A stretch of 64,000 bases of DNA from contig JACZXQ010000001.1 in the NCBI GenBank assembly GCA_022571515.1, positions 215,240 through 279,239 on the forward strand, given 5' to 3'. The notes under the pieces are model-generated. The model worked only from the letters and a program-made list of their open reading frames with translations. It had not been told where the DNA came from and ran no database searches. Made by a program: the position numbers and the translations under genes. Shown one piece after another: positions 1 to 8,813 of the stretch (position 1 is its first letter; the number at the start of each line of letters is the position of its first letter). The DNA comes from Gemmatimonadota bacterium (lineage in GTDB: Bacteria > Gemmatimonadota > Gemmatimonadetes > Longimicrobiales > Gaopeijiaceae).

Positions 1-1
1 C

Positions 2-151
2 CTGCACCTCGTGGACGTCCGGGTGGCCTTCTTCAACGGCTACGCCGAGTCCAAGGAGGAGGTCCCCTTGTCTCAGATCGACGTGTTGATGGAGAAGTAC
101 GTCGTGGAGGATCAGCGGGCCAAGGTGAAGGAGACGATCCTGGGACGGTGA
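2..151 (+). CDS. C-terminal end of an unidentified protein (5' end outside window)
   Basis: The frame is open from the window edge to TGA at 149-151 and encodes about 49 residues ending KVKETILGR. It is rich in charged residues and has no recognisable motif. Its stop overlaps the GTG start of the next gene (GTGA), an arrangement typical of translational coupling, so the two are probably one operon. The reading frame is supported by this overlap and by strong codon bias (G/C at third positions). Function unknown. Confidence 0.6.
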   Translation: MHLVDVRVAFFNGYAESKEEVPLSQIDVLMEKYVVEDQRAKVKETILGR

Positions 152-1194
152 GCAAGTACACGGATCCAGCCACGGGCTCCGAGTTCGACGTTCCCGGGAT
201 CATCCTCTCCGCTGACAAATGCGTGATGCGCACCGACAGCCTCATCGTGGAGGCGCTGCTCGGGCAGGCCGAAGGGCTGGACGCCTACTCCCGAGGACTT
301 CAGGACGAGCGGGTAAGGGCGCAGAGGCTCACCAACCGGCGCATCGCTCTGGACATCAAGTTGGAGGAGATGCGACAGAAGATCGTGGAGGACCGGGACC
401 GGGATGCGGCCGAGATCTACGCGACGCTCTACCACTCACCGGAACCCCAGGAGGATGACGGGGAGGACGAGGCACTTACCAGAAGCGAGTACATCTACCG
501 CCTCCTCTGCTCTCGAAATGGCGACAGCATCTTTGGGGACCGGGTGCTGGCTAGCGATCGCTACGAACTGTACGGCGCTCGGAAGGAAACCAGGAACGAG
601 CCGGGGGACAGGTCGACTCGGACCGTTTGGGCAGCGTACCTCCGACGGTTGAACGAACCGCCCAACGAGGCGACTGACAGATACGAGGTCGATGATTTTC
701 TGGGGAAGGACTTCCACATCATCGAGATCACGGCGGACAAGGTCACGGTGATCAACGAGCGATGCGGCTTTGAGGAGGTCATCCCCCTGAACACCTCCAG
801 TCTCGCCGAGATCGGTATGGTGGTGGAGGAGACCGAGGACTCGGATGACCCCTACGGGAACCGCTTCAAGGCCAAGGAGGACTGGCTCGAGGACGCTCTA
901 GAAGATGCCCACGGTGAGGTGATCTTCAAGGGGACAAGCACCGCCGGCAAGCTATTCAGGGTATACCAGGACGGCACCGTCGCACTGTACAAGGCTGCGG
1001 ATTCGGGCAGCGGCGTCGCGTTGAAATACCGTTGGGATGCCGCAGAGGAGGGGTTCCGGGGTCATATTGCGCCAGAGCCCGGCCAGCCGTGGACCACTTC
1101 CGTAAGTTTCAAGGCGCTGTCCATTTCGGAAGTCGAAGGAAACCTGAAGATCACCTTGCCCGATTGGGTCCGGGCCAAGCTCCTGGCGCCGTGA
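148..1194 (+). CDS. Hypothetical protein, 348 aa
   Basis: I do not recognise the family. The GTG start overlaps the upstream stop, which argues that it is real and co-translated. The first 60 residues are mixed; residues about 55-100 are a highly charged helical stretch that could form a coiled coil (many E, R, K, D around EEMRQKIVEDRDRD), followed by an acidic linker. The middle contains SEYIYRLLCSRNGDSIFG. The last third (from about 240) looks like a small beta-rich domain ending in TLPDWVRAKLLAP. No signal peptide or membrane segment is visible, so it is probably cytoplasmic. Confidence 0.7.
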   Translation: MSKYTDPATGSEFDVPGIILSADKCVMRTDSLIVEALLGQAEGLDAYSRGLQDERVRAQRLTNRRIALDIKLEEMRQKIVEDRDRDAAEIYATLYHSPEPQEDDGEDEALTRSEYIYRLLCSRNGDSIFGDRVLASDRYELYGARKETRNEPGDRSTRTVWAAYLRRLNEPPNEATDRYEVDDFLGKDFHIIEITADKVTVINERCGFEEVIPLNTSSLAEIGMVVEETEDSDDPYGNRFKAKEDWLEDALEDAHGEVIFKGTSTAGKLFRVYQDGTVALYKAADSGSGVALKYRWDAAEEGFRGHIAPEPGQPWTTSVSFKALSISEVEGNLKITLPDWVRAKLLAP

Positions 1195-1263
1195 CGACTC
1201 CACCCCCCCGGGATCCCTCACGGAGATTGCCCGGAGTTCTCACCGCGCCCACGGCTTCGTGCG

Positions 1264-1537
1264 GTGCCTCCGCTTCCCGAACCCGTCAACAGTTCCCAAG
1301 CCGACGAGTTGCTCCGCCTGCACGACCGCTTGGACACTCACGTGCAGCAGCCGCGTTGGAGACTCGGGCTGCTCCTCTGCTATAGTCGTGTTCGGGCGCT
1401 CCGTCTACAGCGCGCTCGCGCTGTTGCCCGCTATCGTCTATGCGATCATGGCCTTCGACGACCGGGAGCAAATGCGGCGACTGACCGAGGAGACCAAGGC
1501 TCTGGAGGATGGGCGGCGTCCCAACCGCCACGTCTGA
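1264..1537 (+). pseudogene. Possible small membrane protein gene split by a frameshift
   Basis: In one frame (GTG at 1264) the translation contains a plausible amphipathic helix, ELLRLHDRLDTHVQQPRW. About 40 codons in, a sensible protein continues only in a neighbouring frame, with a hydrophobic segment (YSALALLPAIVYAIMAF) and a charged tail (DDREQMRRLTEETKALEDG) ending at 1537. Together they would make a roughly 90-residue single-span membrane protein whose frame changes near 1380. Neither frame alone looks natural. No homologue is recognised, so this may equally be non-coding sequence. Confidence 0.3.
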
Positions 1538-1667
1538 CCCCGTCCCCCCATTGCCCATCCCCCGCGCCCCAACTAACTACACCCTGCAAGTAACCTCCGA
1601 CGTTTCCGCGGGAACGTTCGCACACTACGCGACATCCCCCGCTGAACTCCTGGCAAGGACGACACCG

Positions 1668-4600
1668 ATGAAGACGTATCGGCTCGCAGCCTTCGGCGCC
1701 GCCGCATGCTTCTCAGCCTCTGCGCTCATGATTTCCCACCCTGCCTCGGCCCAAGAAGAGGAGCAGGAAGGAAAGTGGGACGTCGAGCAGCAGCTAGGCC
1801 CCTCCAAGCAACTCACGTTCGACACGGACGAGGGTACGTGGATGAACGTGGACGTGAGCCCGGACGGGCGCACGGTCGTCTTCGACCTGCTGGGCGACAT
1901 CTACACGATGCCCATCGATGGGGGCACGGCCACGCGCATCGTGGCGGGCTCGTCGTTCGACATGCAGCCCCGGTTCAGCCCGGACGGCTCACGGGTGGCG
2001 TTCATCAGCGACCGGGCCGGAAACTGGAACATCTGGACCATGGACCCAGACGGGACCGCCCTGCACGAGGTGTCGACCGAGTCCAACCGTGAGGTGAACA
2101 GCCCCGCATGGTCGCCCGACGGCCAGTACATCTTCGTGCGAAAGCACTTCGTGGACACGCGTTCGCTGGGCGCGGGCGAGGTGTGGATGTACCACGTGAA
2201 CGGCGGCGCCGGCCTCCAGGTGACCGAGCGGAACGGCTTTCAGAAGGACCAGGGCGAGCCCGCAATTTCACCCGACGGAAAGACGCTGTACTACAGCAAG
2301 AACGTGTGGCCCGGGCAGACGTTTCAGTACAACAAGGATCCCAACCAGGTCATCTACGCCATCCTGAAGCGCGACCTCACGACGGGTGAGGAGCAGACCG
2401 TCACGCGCCGCCCCGGAGGCTCGATCACCCCGCAGCTGTCGCCCGACGGCAGGACGATGGCGTTCATCCGTAGGGTGCGGCTCAACACGGTGCTCTTCCT
2501 CAAGGACCTGGCGACCGGCGAGGAATGGCCCCTTTTCGATGGCCTCGAGCGCGACATGCAGGAGGCCTGGGCGATCCACGGAGTGTACACGCAGTACTCC
2601 TGGACGCCCGACGGCAGCGCCATAGTGATCTGGGCCCAGGGGAAGATCTGGAAGGTGGACGCCACCTCGGGCGAGGCCAGCGAGATCCCGTTCACGGCCC
2701 ACGTTGATCAGACCATCTATGAGGCCCTACGCTACCCGCAGGAGGTCGCGCCCGCCGACTTCGACGTGAAGATGCTGCGCCACGTGACCACGTCGCCGGA
2801 CGGTCGCTTTGTGGTCTACTCGGCGCTGGGCAGCCTCTACATCAAGGAGATGCCAAACGGGGCGCCCCGGCGCCTCACGAGGGACGACGTGATCGAGTTC
2901 GCGCCCGCGTTCTCATCGGACAGTCGCTTCATCGCGTACGGCACGTGGAGCGACGCCGCCAAGGGCCGCATCCGCATCATGCGGAACGACGGCACGGGTG
3001 GACGCGACGTGGTGAATACCATGGGCCACTACACCACGCCCTCGTTCTCGCCCGACGGCACGATGCTGGTCTACTCGAGCATCGGCGGCGACTTCAACCG
3101 GGGGATCACGCACGGCGAGAAGCGCGGTGTGTTCGTGGTGCCCGTAGACGGCTCGGCCAAGCCCAAGCGCGTGCGGCGGAGCGGCACCGAGCCCGCGTTC
3201 GACCACACGGGCGAGCGCATCTACGTGAACGACTTCGCGGACGGCAAGCGCCGGCTCGTGAGCCTCGACCTGGACGGCACCGATGAGGTGGTTCACTTCG
3301 AGTCGGAGAACGCCACCCAGATCGTGCCTTCACCCGACGGCAAGTGGGTCGCGTTCACCGAGCGCTTCCGGGCCTACCTCGCCGCGTTCCCGCGCTCGGG
3401 CCGCACCGTGACGCTGTCACCCGACGGCAAGGGGTTCCCGGTGGCTCGCGTGTCCGAGAACGCCGGGCTCTACCTGCACTGGTCTGGAGACAGCGGCTCT
3501 CTCCACTGGGCGCTGGGGCCCGAGTACTTCACGAGAGACCTGACCGAGACGTTCGCATTCACGCAGGGCGCCGCGCCCGAGGCGGCCGATCCCGAGACGG
3601 CGGGCGTCCAGATCGGCTTCTCCCACGCGTCCGACGTGCCCACGGGAGTGGTGGCGTTCCAGGGCGCGCGCATCATCACCCTGGCTGAGGGCTCGGGTGG
3701 GGACGGAGGAGTGATCGAAGACGGCACCGTGATCGTGGAAGGCAACCGCATCACCGCAGTGGGCCGCACGCGCGACATCGACGTGCCCGAAGGGGCCCAT
3801 GTGGTGGACGCCACCGGCAAGACCATCATGCCGGGCATCATCGACGTGCACGCGCACGTGGGGAGCGAGGGCGGCGGCATCACCGCGCAGGCCAACTGGG
3901 CCTTCATGGCCAACCTGGCGTTCGGCGTGACCACATCGCACGATCCGTCGAACAACACCGAGATGGTGTTCACCAACTCCGAGATGATCCGGGCCGGCCT
4001 CAAGCTGGGTCCGAGGCTCTTCTCTACCGGCACGATCCTCTACGGCGCCGAAGGCAGCTTCAAGGCGGTCGTGGACGACTACGAGAGCGCAGAGAAGCAC
4101 CTGCAGCGCATGAAGGCCGTGGGCGCGTTCAGCGTGAAGAGCTACAACCAGCGCAGGAGGGACGCGCGCCAGATGATCATCAAGGCGGCGCGCGAGCTGA
4201 GGATGATGGTGGTGCCCGAAGGCGGATCGCTGGTCTACGCGAACATGTCGATGGTGCAGGACGGTCATACGGGGGTGGAGCACTCGCTGCCCGTGCCGGT
4301 GGTCTACAACGACGTGGCGCAACTGTTCGGCCAGAGCGGATCGGGCTACACACCTACCCTGGTGGTGGGCTACGGCGGCCTGTCGGGTGAGTACTACTGG
4401 TACGAGCGCACCAACGTGTGGGAGAACGAGCGCCTGCTCAACTTCGTGCCGAGGGACGTGGTGGATCCCCGCTCGAGGCGCCGGACGATGGCCGCGGGCG
4501 ACGACGACTTCAACCACGTGCTGATCGCCGAGGGGGCCAAGGCCATCCTGGACGCCGGAGGGATCGTGAGCCTGGGCGCCCACGGCCAGATGCAGGGCCT

Positions 4601-4895
4601 GGGCGCTCACTGGGAGCTCTGGATGTTCCACCAGGGCGGCATGACCGAGGTGGAGGCCCTCAAGGTGGCCACCATCAACGGGGCCAAGTACCTGGGCCTG
4701 GACCATGACCTGGGCTCGATCGAGGTGGGCAAGCTGGCTGACCTCATCGTGCTCGACTTCAACCCCCTGGAGGATATCCGCAACACCGAGACCGTGAATA
4801 TGGTGATGGTGAATGGGCGGCTTTATGATGGGTGGACGCTCAATCAGGTTGGGAATCATCCTGGGGAGCGGCCGGTGCTTTGGTGGGAGCGGTAG
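1668..4895 (+). CDS. Secreted TolB-type propeller / amidohydrolase fusion protein
   Basis: A 1075-residue exported enzyme. The ATG at 1668 is chosen because it follows an AAGGA at 1655-1659 and begins a clean signal peptide (MKTYRLAAFGAAACF, ending SHPASAQ); an upstream in-frame start would precede it with non-signal sequence. Residues about 40-640 hold repeated WD40-like/PD40 blades (motifs such as SPDGRTVVF, SPDGSRVAF, SPDGKTLYY). Residues about 660-1060 are an amidohydrolase-superfamily barrel with the metal-binding HAH motif in GIIDVHAHVG near residue 724 and the closing GKLADLIVLD strand. The combination suits a periplasmic or extracellular hydrolase of cyclic amides or dipeptide-like substrates, as is common in Gemmatimonadota and Bacteroidota; the substrate is not predictable. 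Confidence 0.9.
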   Translation: MKTYRLAAFGAAACFSASALMISHPASAQEEEQEGKWDVEQQLGPSKQLTFDTDEGTWMNVDVSPDGRTVVFDLLGDIYTMPIDGGTATRIVAGSSFDMQPRFSPDGSRVAFISDRAGNWNIWTMDPDGTALHEVSTESNREVNSPAWSPDGQYIFVRKHFVDTRSLGAGEVWMYHVNGGAGLQVTERNGFQKDQGEPAISPDGKTLYYSKNVWPGQTFQYNKDPNQVIYAILKRDLTTGEEQTVTRRPGGSITPQLSPDGRTMAFIRRVRLNTVLFLKDLATGEEWPLFDGLERDMQEAWAIHGVYTQYSWTPDGSAIVIWAQGKIWKVDATSGEASEIPFTAHVDQTIYEALRYPQEVAPADFDVKMLRHVTTSPDGRFVVYSALGSLYIKEMPNGAPRRLTRDDVIEFAPAFSSDSRFIAYGTWSDAAKGRIRIMRNDGTGGRDVVNTMGHYTTPSFSPDGTMLVYSSIGGDFNRGITHGEKRGVFVVPVDGSAKPKRVRRSGTEPAFDHTGERIYVNDFADGKRRLVSLDLDGTDEVVHFESENATQIVPSPDGKWVAFTERFRAYLAAFPRSGRTVTLSPDGKGFPVARVSENAGLYLHWSGDSGSLHWALGPEYFTRDLTETFAFTQGAAPEAADPETAGVQIGFSHASDVPTGVVAFQGARIITLAEGSGGDGGVIEDGTVIVEGNRITAVGRTRDIDVPEGAHVVDATGKTIMPGIIDVHAHVGSEGGGITAQANWAFMANLAFGVTTSHDPSNNTEMVFTNSEMIRAGLKLGPRLFSTGTILYGAEGSFKAVVDDYESAEKHLQRMKAVGAFSVKSYNQRRRDARQMIIKAARELRMMVVPEGGSLVYANMSMVQDGHTGVEHSLPVPVVYNDVAQLFGQSGSGYTPTLVVGYGGLSGEYYWYERTNVWENERLLNFVPRDVVDPRSRRRTMAAGDDDFNHVLIAEGAKAILDAGGIVSLGAHGQMQGLGAHWELWMFHQGGMTEVEALKVATINGAKYLGLDHDLGSIEVGKLADLIVLDFNPLEDIRNTETVNMVMVNGRLYDGWTLNQVGNHPGERPVLWWER

Positions 4896-4922
4896 GGGGC
4901 GCGCGCATGGTCTCGCGTCGGT

Positions 4923-5930
4923 TTGCAGGTCAGGTCGCGCAGCCTTGGTGATTATCGGTGGAAGACTCTCGGCGGGTTGCTCAATTGGACTTGGTTGAAC
5001 GTGTTTGATCGGCTGCACGATGCGCGTGTACGAGGTGCGGCCTTCGATTGGTTGGCCGACCGCGTCGCTGAGTTCGGCGACGTTCTTCCTCGGAACACGC
5101 TGGCCCAGGGATTCGTGTTGGACGGTACACGTGTACCGCTTCTCGGGCCCCAGGGCATCTTCAAGCCCGCCGTCCTCCAGGAGGTACCTCTCTCCATCAC
5201 TACAGCACCGAGCGGGCCCTATGACGACTCATTCGGGCCTGAACTCCTTCGGTACCGGTACCGAGGAACTGACCCCTCGCATCGCGATAATGTCGGACTT
5301 CGCCTCGCGCTGGAGCGTCGGCTCCCGTTGATCTACTTTTACGGCCTCATGCCAGGAAAGTACGTCGCTATCTGGCCGGTGTTCGTGATCGGAGATGACC
5401 GGGCAAATCTCGCCTTTACAGTGGCCGTTGACGATGCGAAGCACATCGGGCTCAGCCGTGATCAAATCCCAGCCGCGATGGAGGTGCACGAATCAGCAGA
5501 GGGTCGGAGGCGTTATGTGACCGCAGTTGTCCGTCAGCGACTCCATCAACGAACGTTTCGGGAGCGCGTGCTTGCAGCCTACCGGAATCAATGCTCCTTC
5601 TGCCGCTTCAAGCACGAGGAGCTGCTTGATGCAGCCCATATCATCCCAGACTCAGACCTCGAGGGCGAACCCCTGGTCGAGAACGGGCTTTCTCTCTGCA
5701 AGTTTCACCATGCGGCGTTCGACCGAGGCTTTCTCGGGGTGCGACCGGATTACGTGCTCCAAGTACGGCCCGATCTCTTGGCAGAAGTTGACGGCCCGAC
5801 GTTAGTACACAGCATCCAGGAGCTGCACGAGACGAGGATCTTGGTCCCACGTACCAAGAAGCAACAGCCGTCGCGCGACCGCCTTGCCGTCCGATACGAG
5901 CAGTTCCTGAGGGGAAGCAAGGCGTCCTGA
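4923..5930 (+). CDS. HNH endonuclease with N-terminal putative modified-DNA sensor (McrA-like)
   Basis: The C-terminal third (about residues 215-270) is an HNH nuclease of the HNH_2 type: zinc pair CSFC, the first catalytic His in DAAHIIP, Asn in VENGLSLC, and HH in KFHHAAFD. The N-terminal part (about 50-170) contains PLLGPQGIFKP, a conserved RYRYRGTDP and LIYFYGLMPGKYVAIWPVFV. From memory these resemble the SRA-like sensor found in ScoMcrA-type enzymes that cut modified DNA; this assignment is inference. The start is uncertain: TTG at 4923 is the longest, while TTG 4995 or GTG 5001 sit nearer the conserved domain. The NUDIX gene follows after one base and a toxin-antitoxin pair lies just downstream, consistent with a small defence islet. 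Confidence 0.8.
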   Translation: MQVRSRSLGDYRWKTLGGLLNWTWLNVFDRLHDARVRGAAFDWLADRVAEFGDVLPRNTLAQGFVLDGTRVPLLGPQGIFKPAVLQEVPLSITTAPSGPYDDSFGPELLRYRYRGTDPSHRDNVGLRLALERRLPLIYFYGLMPGKYVAIWPVFVIGDDRANLAFTVAVDDAKHIGLSRDQIPAAMEVHESAEGRRRYVTAVVRQRLHQRTFRERVLAAYRNQCSFCRFKHEELLDAAHIIPDSDLEGEPLVENGLSLCKFHHAAFDRGFLGVRPDYVLQVRPDLLAEVDGPTLVHSIQELHETRILVPRTKKQQPSRDRLAVRYEQFLRGSKAS

Positions 5931-5931
5931 G

Positions 5932-6324
5932 GTGTCAACCCCGGTTCCTGTTGTGGCCGCGATAGTTAAGCGTGCCGGCTGTTGCCTAATCGCTCTCCGA
6001 CCCTCTGGAAAGCGACACGGAGGGCTTTGGGAGTTCCCGGGCGGGAAGGTTCGCCCTGGAGAGAGCTTTCTTGAGGCCTTGGATCGCGAGCTGCAGGAGG
6101 AGTTGGGGGTGGCAGTCTCGGAGATAGCTGAGCCGCTGTTTAGCGCCCTGGATTCCGACTCGGCCTTCGTCATTCATTTCGTCCCAACAACCATCGTTGG
6201 AGATCCACAGTGTATCGAGCATCCCGAGATACGCTGGGTGCGAGAGAGCGAGCTCGCCGAGATTCCGCTTGCGCCGGCCGATACGCGATTCGTCGTGCGG
6301 CAGTTCGGGGCCGGCCGAGGGTGA
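5932..6324 (+). CDS. NUDIX hydrolase, MutT-like
   Basis: A 130-residue protein with a perfect NUDIX box (pattern GX5EX7REUXEEXGU) running from GKVRPGE through RELQEELGV at about residues 38-60, followed by a compact C-terminal domain of typical MutT length. MutT-family enzymes hydrolyse 8-oxo-dGTP or related nucleoside diphosphate derivatives; the exact substrate here is unknown. The GTG start lies one base after the stop of the HNH gene, so the two are probably co-transcribed. The pairing of a nuclease with a nucleotide-cleaning enzyme may be functional or incidental. Confidence 0.88.
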   Translation: MSTPVPVVAAIVKRAGCCLIALRPSGKRHGGLWEFPGGKVRPGESFLEALDRELQEELGVAVSEIAEPLFSALDSDSAFVIHFVPTTIVGDPQCIEHPEIRWVRESELAEIPLAPADTRFVVRQFGAGRG

Positions 6325-6527
6325 ACTGTCTGAACAAGCGATCGCTCCTGCCGCGGAGGGGGGGGGTCGCTCGCTTCGCTTGCGATCGGCCTGTGACTCG
6401 TGCAACATCGCAAATCCGTCAGGTGGCGCGGTTTCAAGTCCAGGCCCATCCAGATATTTCGGCGGAGGGCGATCTACAGTACTCTCGAGGTGTAGTCGTC
6501 AGAAATCTGAGAGGACATGGCAGCAAA

Positions 6528-7736
6528 ATGCCGCGAGTAAATCCAGAAATCCTCAGGTGGGCTAGGGAGACTGCCGGATTAGAGCCCGAAGAGGCTGCGC
6601 ATAAAATTGGCCTTCGGGCGGCTCGGGGGGCCACGGCGCTTGAGCGGTTGGCTGCGCTGGAAGCCGGTGAAGGCGAACCTACTCGCCCTCTCTTAGTCCG
6701 TATGGCCAAGCAGTATCGCCGTTCTCTTCTGACCTTCTACTTGCCGGTCCCGCCGGCGCGGGGAGATCGTGGAGAGGATTTTCGCACGCTTCCAATCGAT
6801 CACTCCGACACTGATGAGGCTCTCCTGGACGCGCTCATCCGTGATGTCCGGGCTCGGCAGAGCTTGGTCAGGGCGGTCTTGGAGGATGAGGAAGGAGCGA
6901 CGCCGCTATCCTTCGTAGGCTCCATGGCTCAGACTGCGGGAGCCGCTGCTTTGGCGGAGTCGATCCGTGAAACACTTGTCGTGTCTCTTCGAGAATTCCG
7001 GGCCGCGCCGTCGACGTCCGAAGCTTTCAACCTCCTCCGATCGAAGGCCGAAGATGCTGGAATCTTCGTCCTCCTGATCGGAAACCTGGGGAGCCACCAC
7101 ACAGCCATCTCCCTGGAGACGTTTAGGGGCTTCGCCGTGGCTGACCGCCTTGCTCCGTTCGTCATCATAAACGACCAGGACTCCAGGGCGGCTTGGTCGT
7201 TTACGCTGCTGCACGAACTCGCTCACATTTGGCTCGGCCAAACCGGAGTAAGTGGCGGGAGCACGCCGGGCCGCGGCATTGAAAGGTTCTGCAATGATGT
7301 CGCGGGTGAGTTCCTGCTACCCACAGCCGAGCTCGGAACGTTGGATCTCCCTCGCACTTCGGTGCTCGGTCCATTAGCAGCCGCAATCGATGACTTCGCC
7401 TCGGAGCGGAATATCAGTCGCTCCATGGTAGCATATAAGCTCTTGCGCCAGGACCGGATCTCTCTCGCAACTTGGAGTCAGTTGAGCAACTACTTCCGCG
7501 AAGAGTGGTTGGCCAATCGCGAACACCGACGCGAGCTCAACCGCACCACTGCTGGCGGCCCCAGCTTCTACACGGTTCGACGCCACCGCCTCGGCTTTGG
7601 ACTGATCAGGCTAGTCAGGCGGATGCTTTCCGCCGGGGAGCTCACAACAGCAAAAGCCGGAAAAGTCTTGGGCGTTAGAGCCAAGCAAGTGCAGTCGGTC
7701 ATTGATGTCTCCGCTACGACCAATCGGGCGTATTAA
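6528..7736 (+). CDS. XRE-type HTH / ImmA-IrrE zinc peptidase, antitoxin of a TA pair
   Basis: A 402-residue two-domain protein. Residues 1-65 form a helix-turn-helix (NPEILRWARETAGL start, then LAALEAGEGEPTRPLL), and the middle carries the metallopeptidase motif LLHELAHIWLG at about residues 226-236, with FCNDVAGEFLLP downstream, as in COG2856/ImmA-IrrE. ATG 6528 is preferred to an upstream in-frame start because it begins exactly at the HTH and has GAGAGGA upstream. It is followed after nine bases by a DUF4411 gene, a well-known toxin-antitoxin arrangement in which this protein is the antitoxin/regulator. About 200 bp of non-coding DNA, including a nine-G run near 6357, separates it from the NUDIX gene. 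Confidence 0.88.
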   Translation: MPRVNPEILRWARETAGLEPEEAAHKIGLRAARGATALERLAALEAGEGEPTRPLLVRMAKQYRRSLLTFYLPVPPARGDRGEDFRTLPIDHSDTDEALLDALIRDVRARQSLVRAVLEDEEGATPLSFVGSMAQTAGAAALAESIRETLVVSLREFRAAPSTSEAFNLLRSKAEDAGIFVLLIGNLGSHHTAISLETFRGFAVADRLAPFVIINDQDSRAAWSFTLLHELAHIWLGQTGVSGGSTPGRGIERFCNDVAGEFLLPTAELGTLDLPRTSVLGPLAAAIDDFASERNISRSMVAYKLLRQDRISLATWSQLSNYFREEWLANREHRRELNRTTAGGPSFYTVRRHRLGFGLIRLVRRMLSAGELTTAKAGKVLGVRAKQVQSVIDVSATTNRAY

Positions 7737-7745
7737 GAGGCGGGA

Positions 7746-8246
7746 TTGCTCTACCTTCTCGACGCCAACGTCCCAATCGATGCGAACCGGGACTACTACC
7801 CTATTGATCGCGTCCCGGAGTTCTGGGACTGGCTCGAGCACTGTGGTGCCCATGCGCATATCAAGATCCCGGTCGAGGTTTACGAGGAGTTCAAAGACGG
7901 AAATGATCAACTCGGTGAGTGGGCAAGGCAGCAGTCTGTAAGAGATGCGCTTCTTCTGGATGAGGACGCAGATGTCGATCTGGTCGGGCGCCTGGTCACC
8001 CAAGGTTATGCGCCCAACCTGACTGATGACGAGATCGACACGCTCGGTCGAGATCCGTTCTTGATCGCCTATGCCCTTGCCGATCCACAGTCTCGATGTG
8101 TCGTCACACTTGAAGCGTCGAAGCCTTCCCGACAGCGCGCGAATCGCCACGTGCCCGACGTTTGCACCGAACTCGGGGTGCGCTGGTGCGACACCTTTGT
8201 GATGACGCGCGAGCTCAACTTCAGCACAAATTGGCGACCGTCTTGA
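7746..8246 (+). CDS. DUF4411 family PIN-like toxin
   Basis: The protein starts LYLLDANVPIDANRDYY and continues FWDWLE, the hallmark of DUF4411, a PIN-like nuclease family. Putative acidic metal ligands are the Asp in LLDAN, the Glu residues in VEVYEEF and the Asp in GRDPFLIAYAL; the VVTLE strand is also typical. At 166 residues it is full length. Translation probably begins at TTG 7746, nine bases after the antitoxin stop and preceded by GAGGCGGGA. By family precedent it is an RNase toxin neutralised by the preceding XRE-ImmA protein; this has not been shown for this pair. Confidence 0.85.
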   Translation: MLYLLDANVPIDANRDYYPIDRVPEFWDWLEHCGAHAHIKIPVEVYEEFKDGNDQLGEWARQQSVRDALLLDEDADVDLVGRLVTQGYAPNLTDDEIDTLGRDPFLIAYALADPQSRCVVTLEASKPSRQRANRHVPDVCTELGVRWCDTFVMTRELNFSTNWRPS

Positions 8247-8401
8247 AATGCGTCGAGAATCCGTGACAGTGGTCGGTCCAACAAGCGATCGCTGCGGTCA
8301 CGATACCCATCAGAACCTGCCGACGCGGGGGGCGGCGTAGGCTCCCCTACGTTCCACGGAACCCCAACCGTCCATTCTCCCTTGGCCCGCCCTCCTCTGC
8401 C

Positions 8402-8432
8402 GATTACCATCACAATGTCATTTTAAGTACCG
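8402..8432 (+). promoter_or_regulatory. AT-rich candidate promoter/operator upstream of padR
   Basis: The 234-bp gap between the DUF4411 and padR genes is GC-rich except for this stretch, which contains GATTACCATCAC and TGTCATTTTAAGTAC about 50-75 bp before the padR ATG. PadR regulators commonly bind their own promoter, and this is the only plausible place for it. No perfect palindrome is present, so the assignment is weak. Confidence 0.25.
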
Positions 8433-8480
8433 TCGTTCCCTCAGAACCACCCGGACTTCGCGCTCCAAAGCAACCACCCC

Positions 8481-8813
8481 ATGCCGAAGACCACCCTAGG
8501 CGAGTTCGAACTCCTGGTCCTCCTGGCCACCATCCGGCTCGGCGAGTCCAACGCCTACGCCGTCTCCATCGTGGACGACATCACCTCCCGCACGGGCCGT
8601 AACGTGCGCCGAGCAGCCGTGTACACGACCCTCCAGCGCCTGGAGACGAAGGGCCTGGTGACGTCGTGGCTCGGTGAGTCCCGTCCGGAGCGTGGCGGCA
8701 AGGCACAGCGCTACGTGCACCTTGAGCCGTCCGGCCTGGCCGCCGCCGGGGAGGCTCGCGTGGCCCTTCAGAGCATGTGGGGAGGCCTGGATCCGATGTT
8801 CGAGGAATCCTGA
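8481..8813 (+). CDS. PadR family transcriptional regulator
   Basis: A 110-residue winged-helix protein with the PadR signature: FELLVLLATIRLG at the start, AYAVSIVDDI, the recognition segment RAAVYTTLQRLETKGLV, and the wing ending in GKAQRYVHLEPSG. In Acidobacteria and Gemmatimonadota such short PadR genes sit directly before an ADOP-type ABC permease and probably control it. Here the stop TGA shares its A with the ATG of the downstream permease fragment (TGATG), so coupling is preserved although the permease is largely deleted. Confidence 0.9.
   Translation: MPKTTLGEFELLVLLATIRLGESNAYAVSIVDDITSRTGRNVRRAAVYTTLQRLETKGLVTSWLGESRPERGGKAQRYVHLEPSGLAAAGEARVALQSMWGGLDPMFEES

Noticed and set aside
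3417..5018. Long minus-strand open frame (533 codons) opposite the amidohydrolase.
   Set aside because: It is His/Arg/Pro-rich with no domain, a typical antisense shadow of a high-GC gene with strong plus-strand evidence.
6354..6366. Nine-G run as a phase-variation tract.
   Set aside because: It lies in non-coding sequence between the NUDIX stop and the antitoxin start and does not sit in a reading frame or promoter spacing I can identify.
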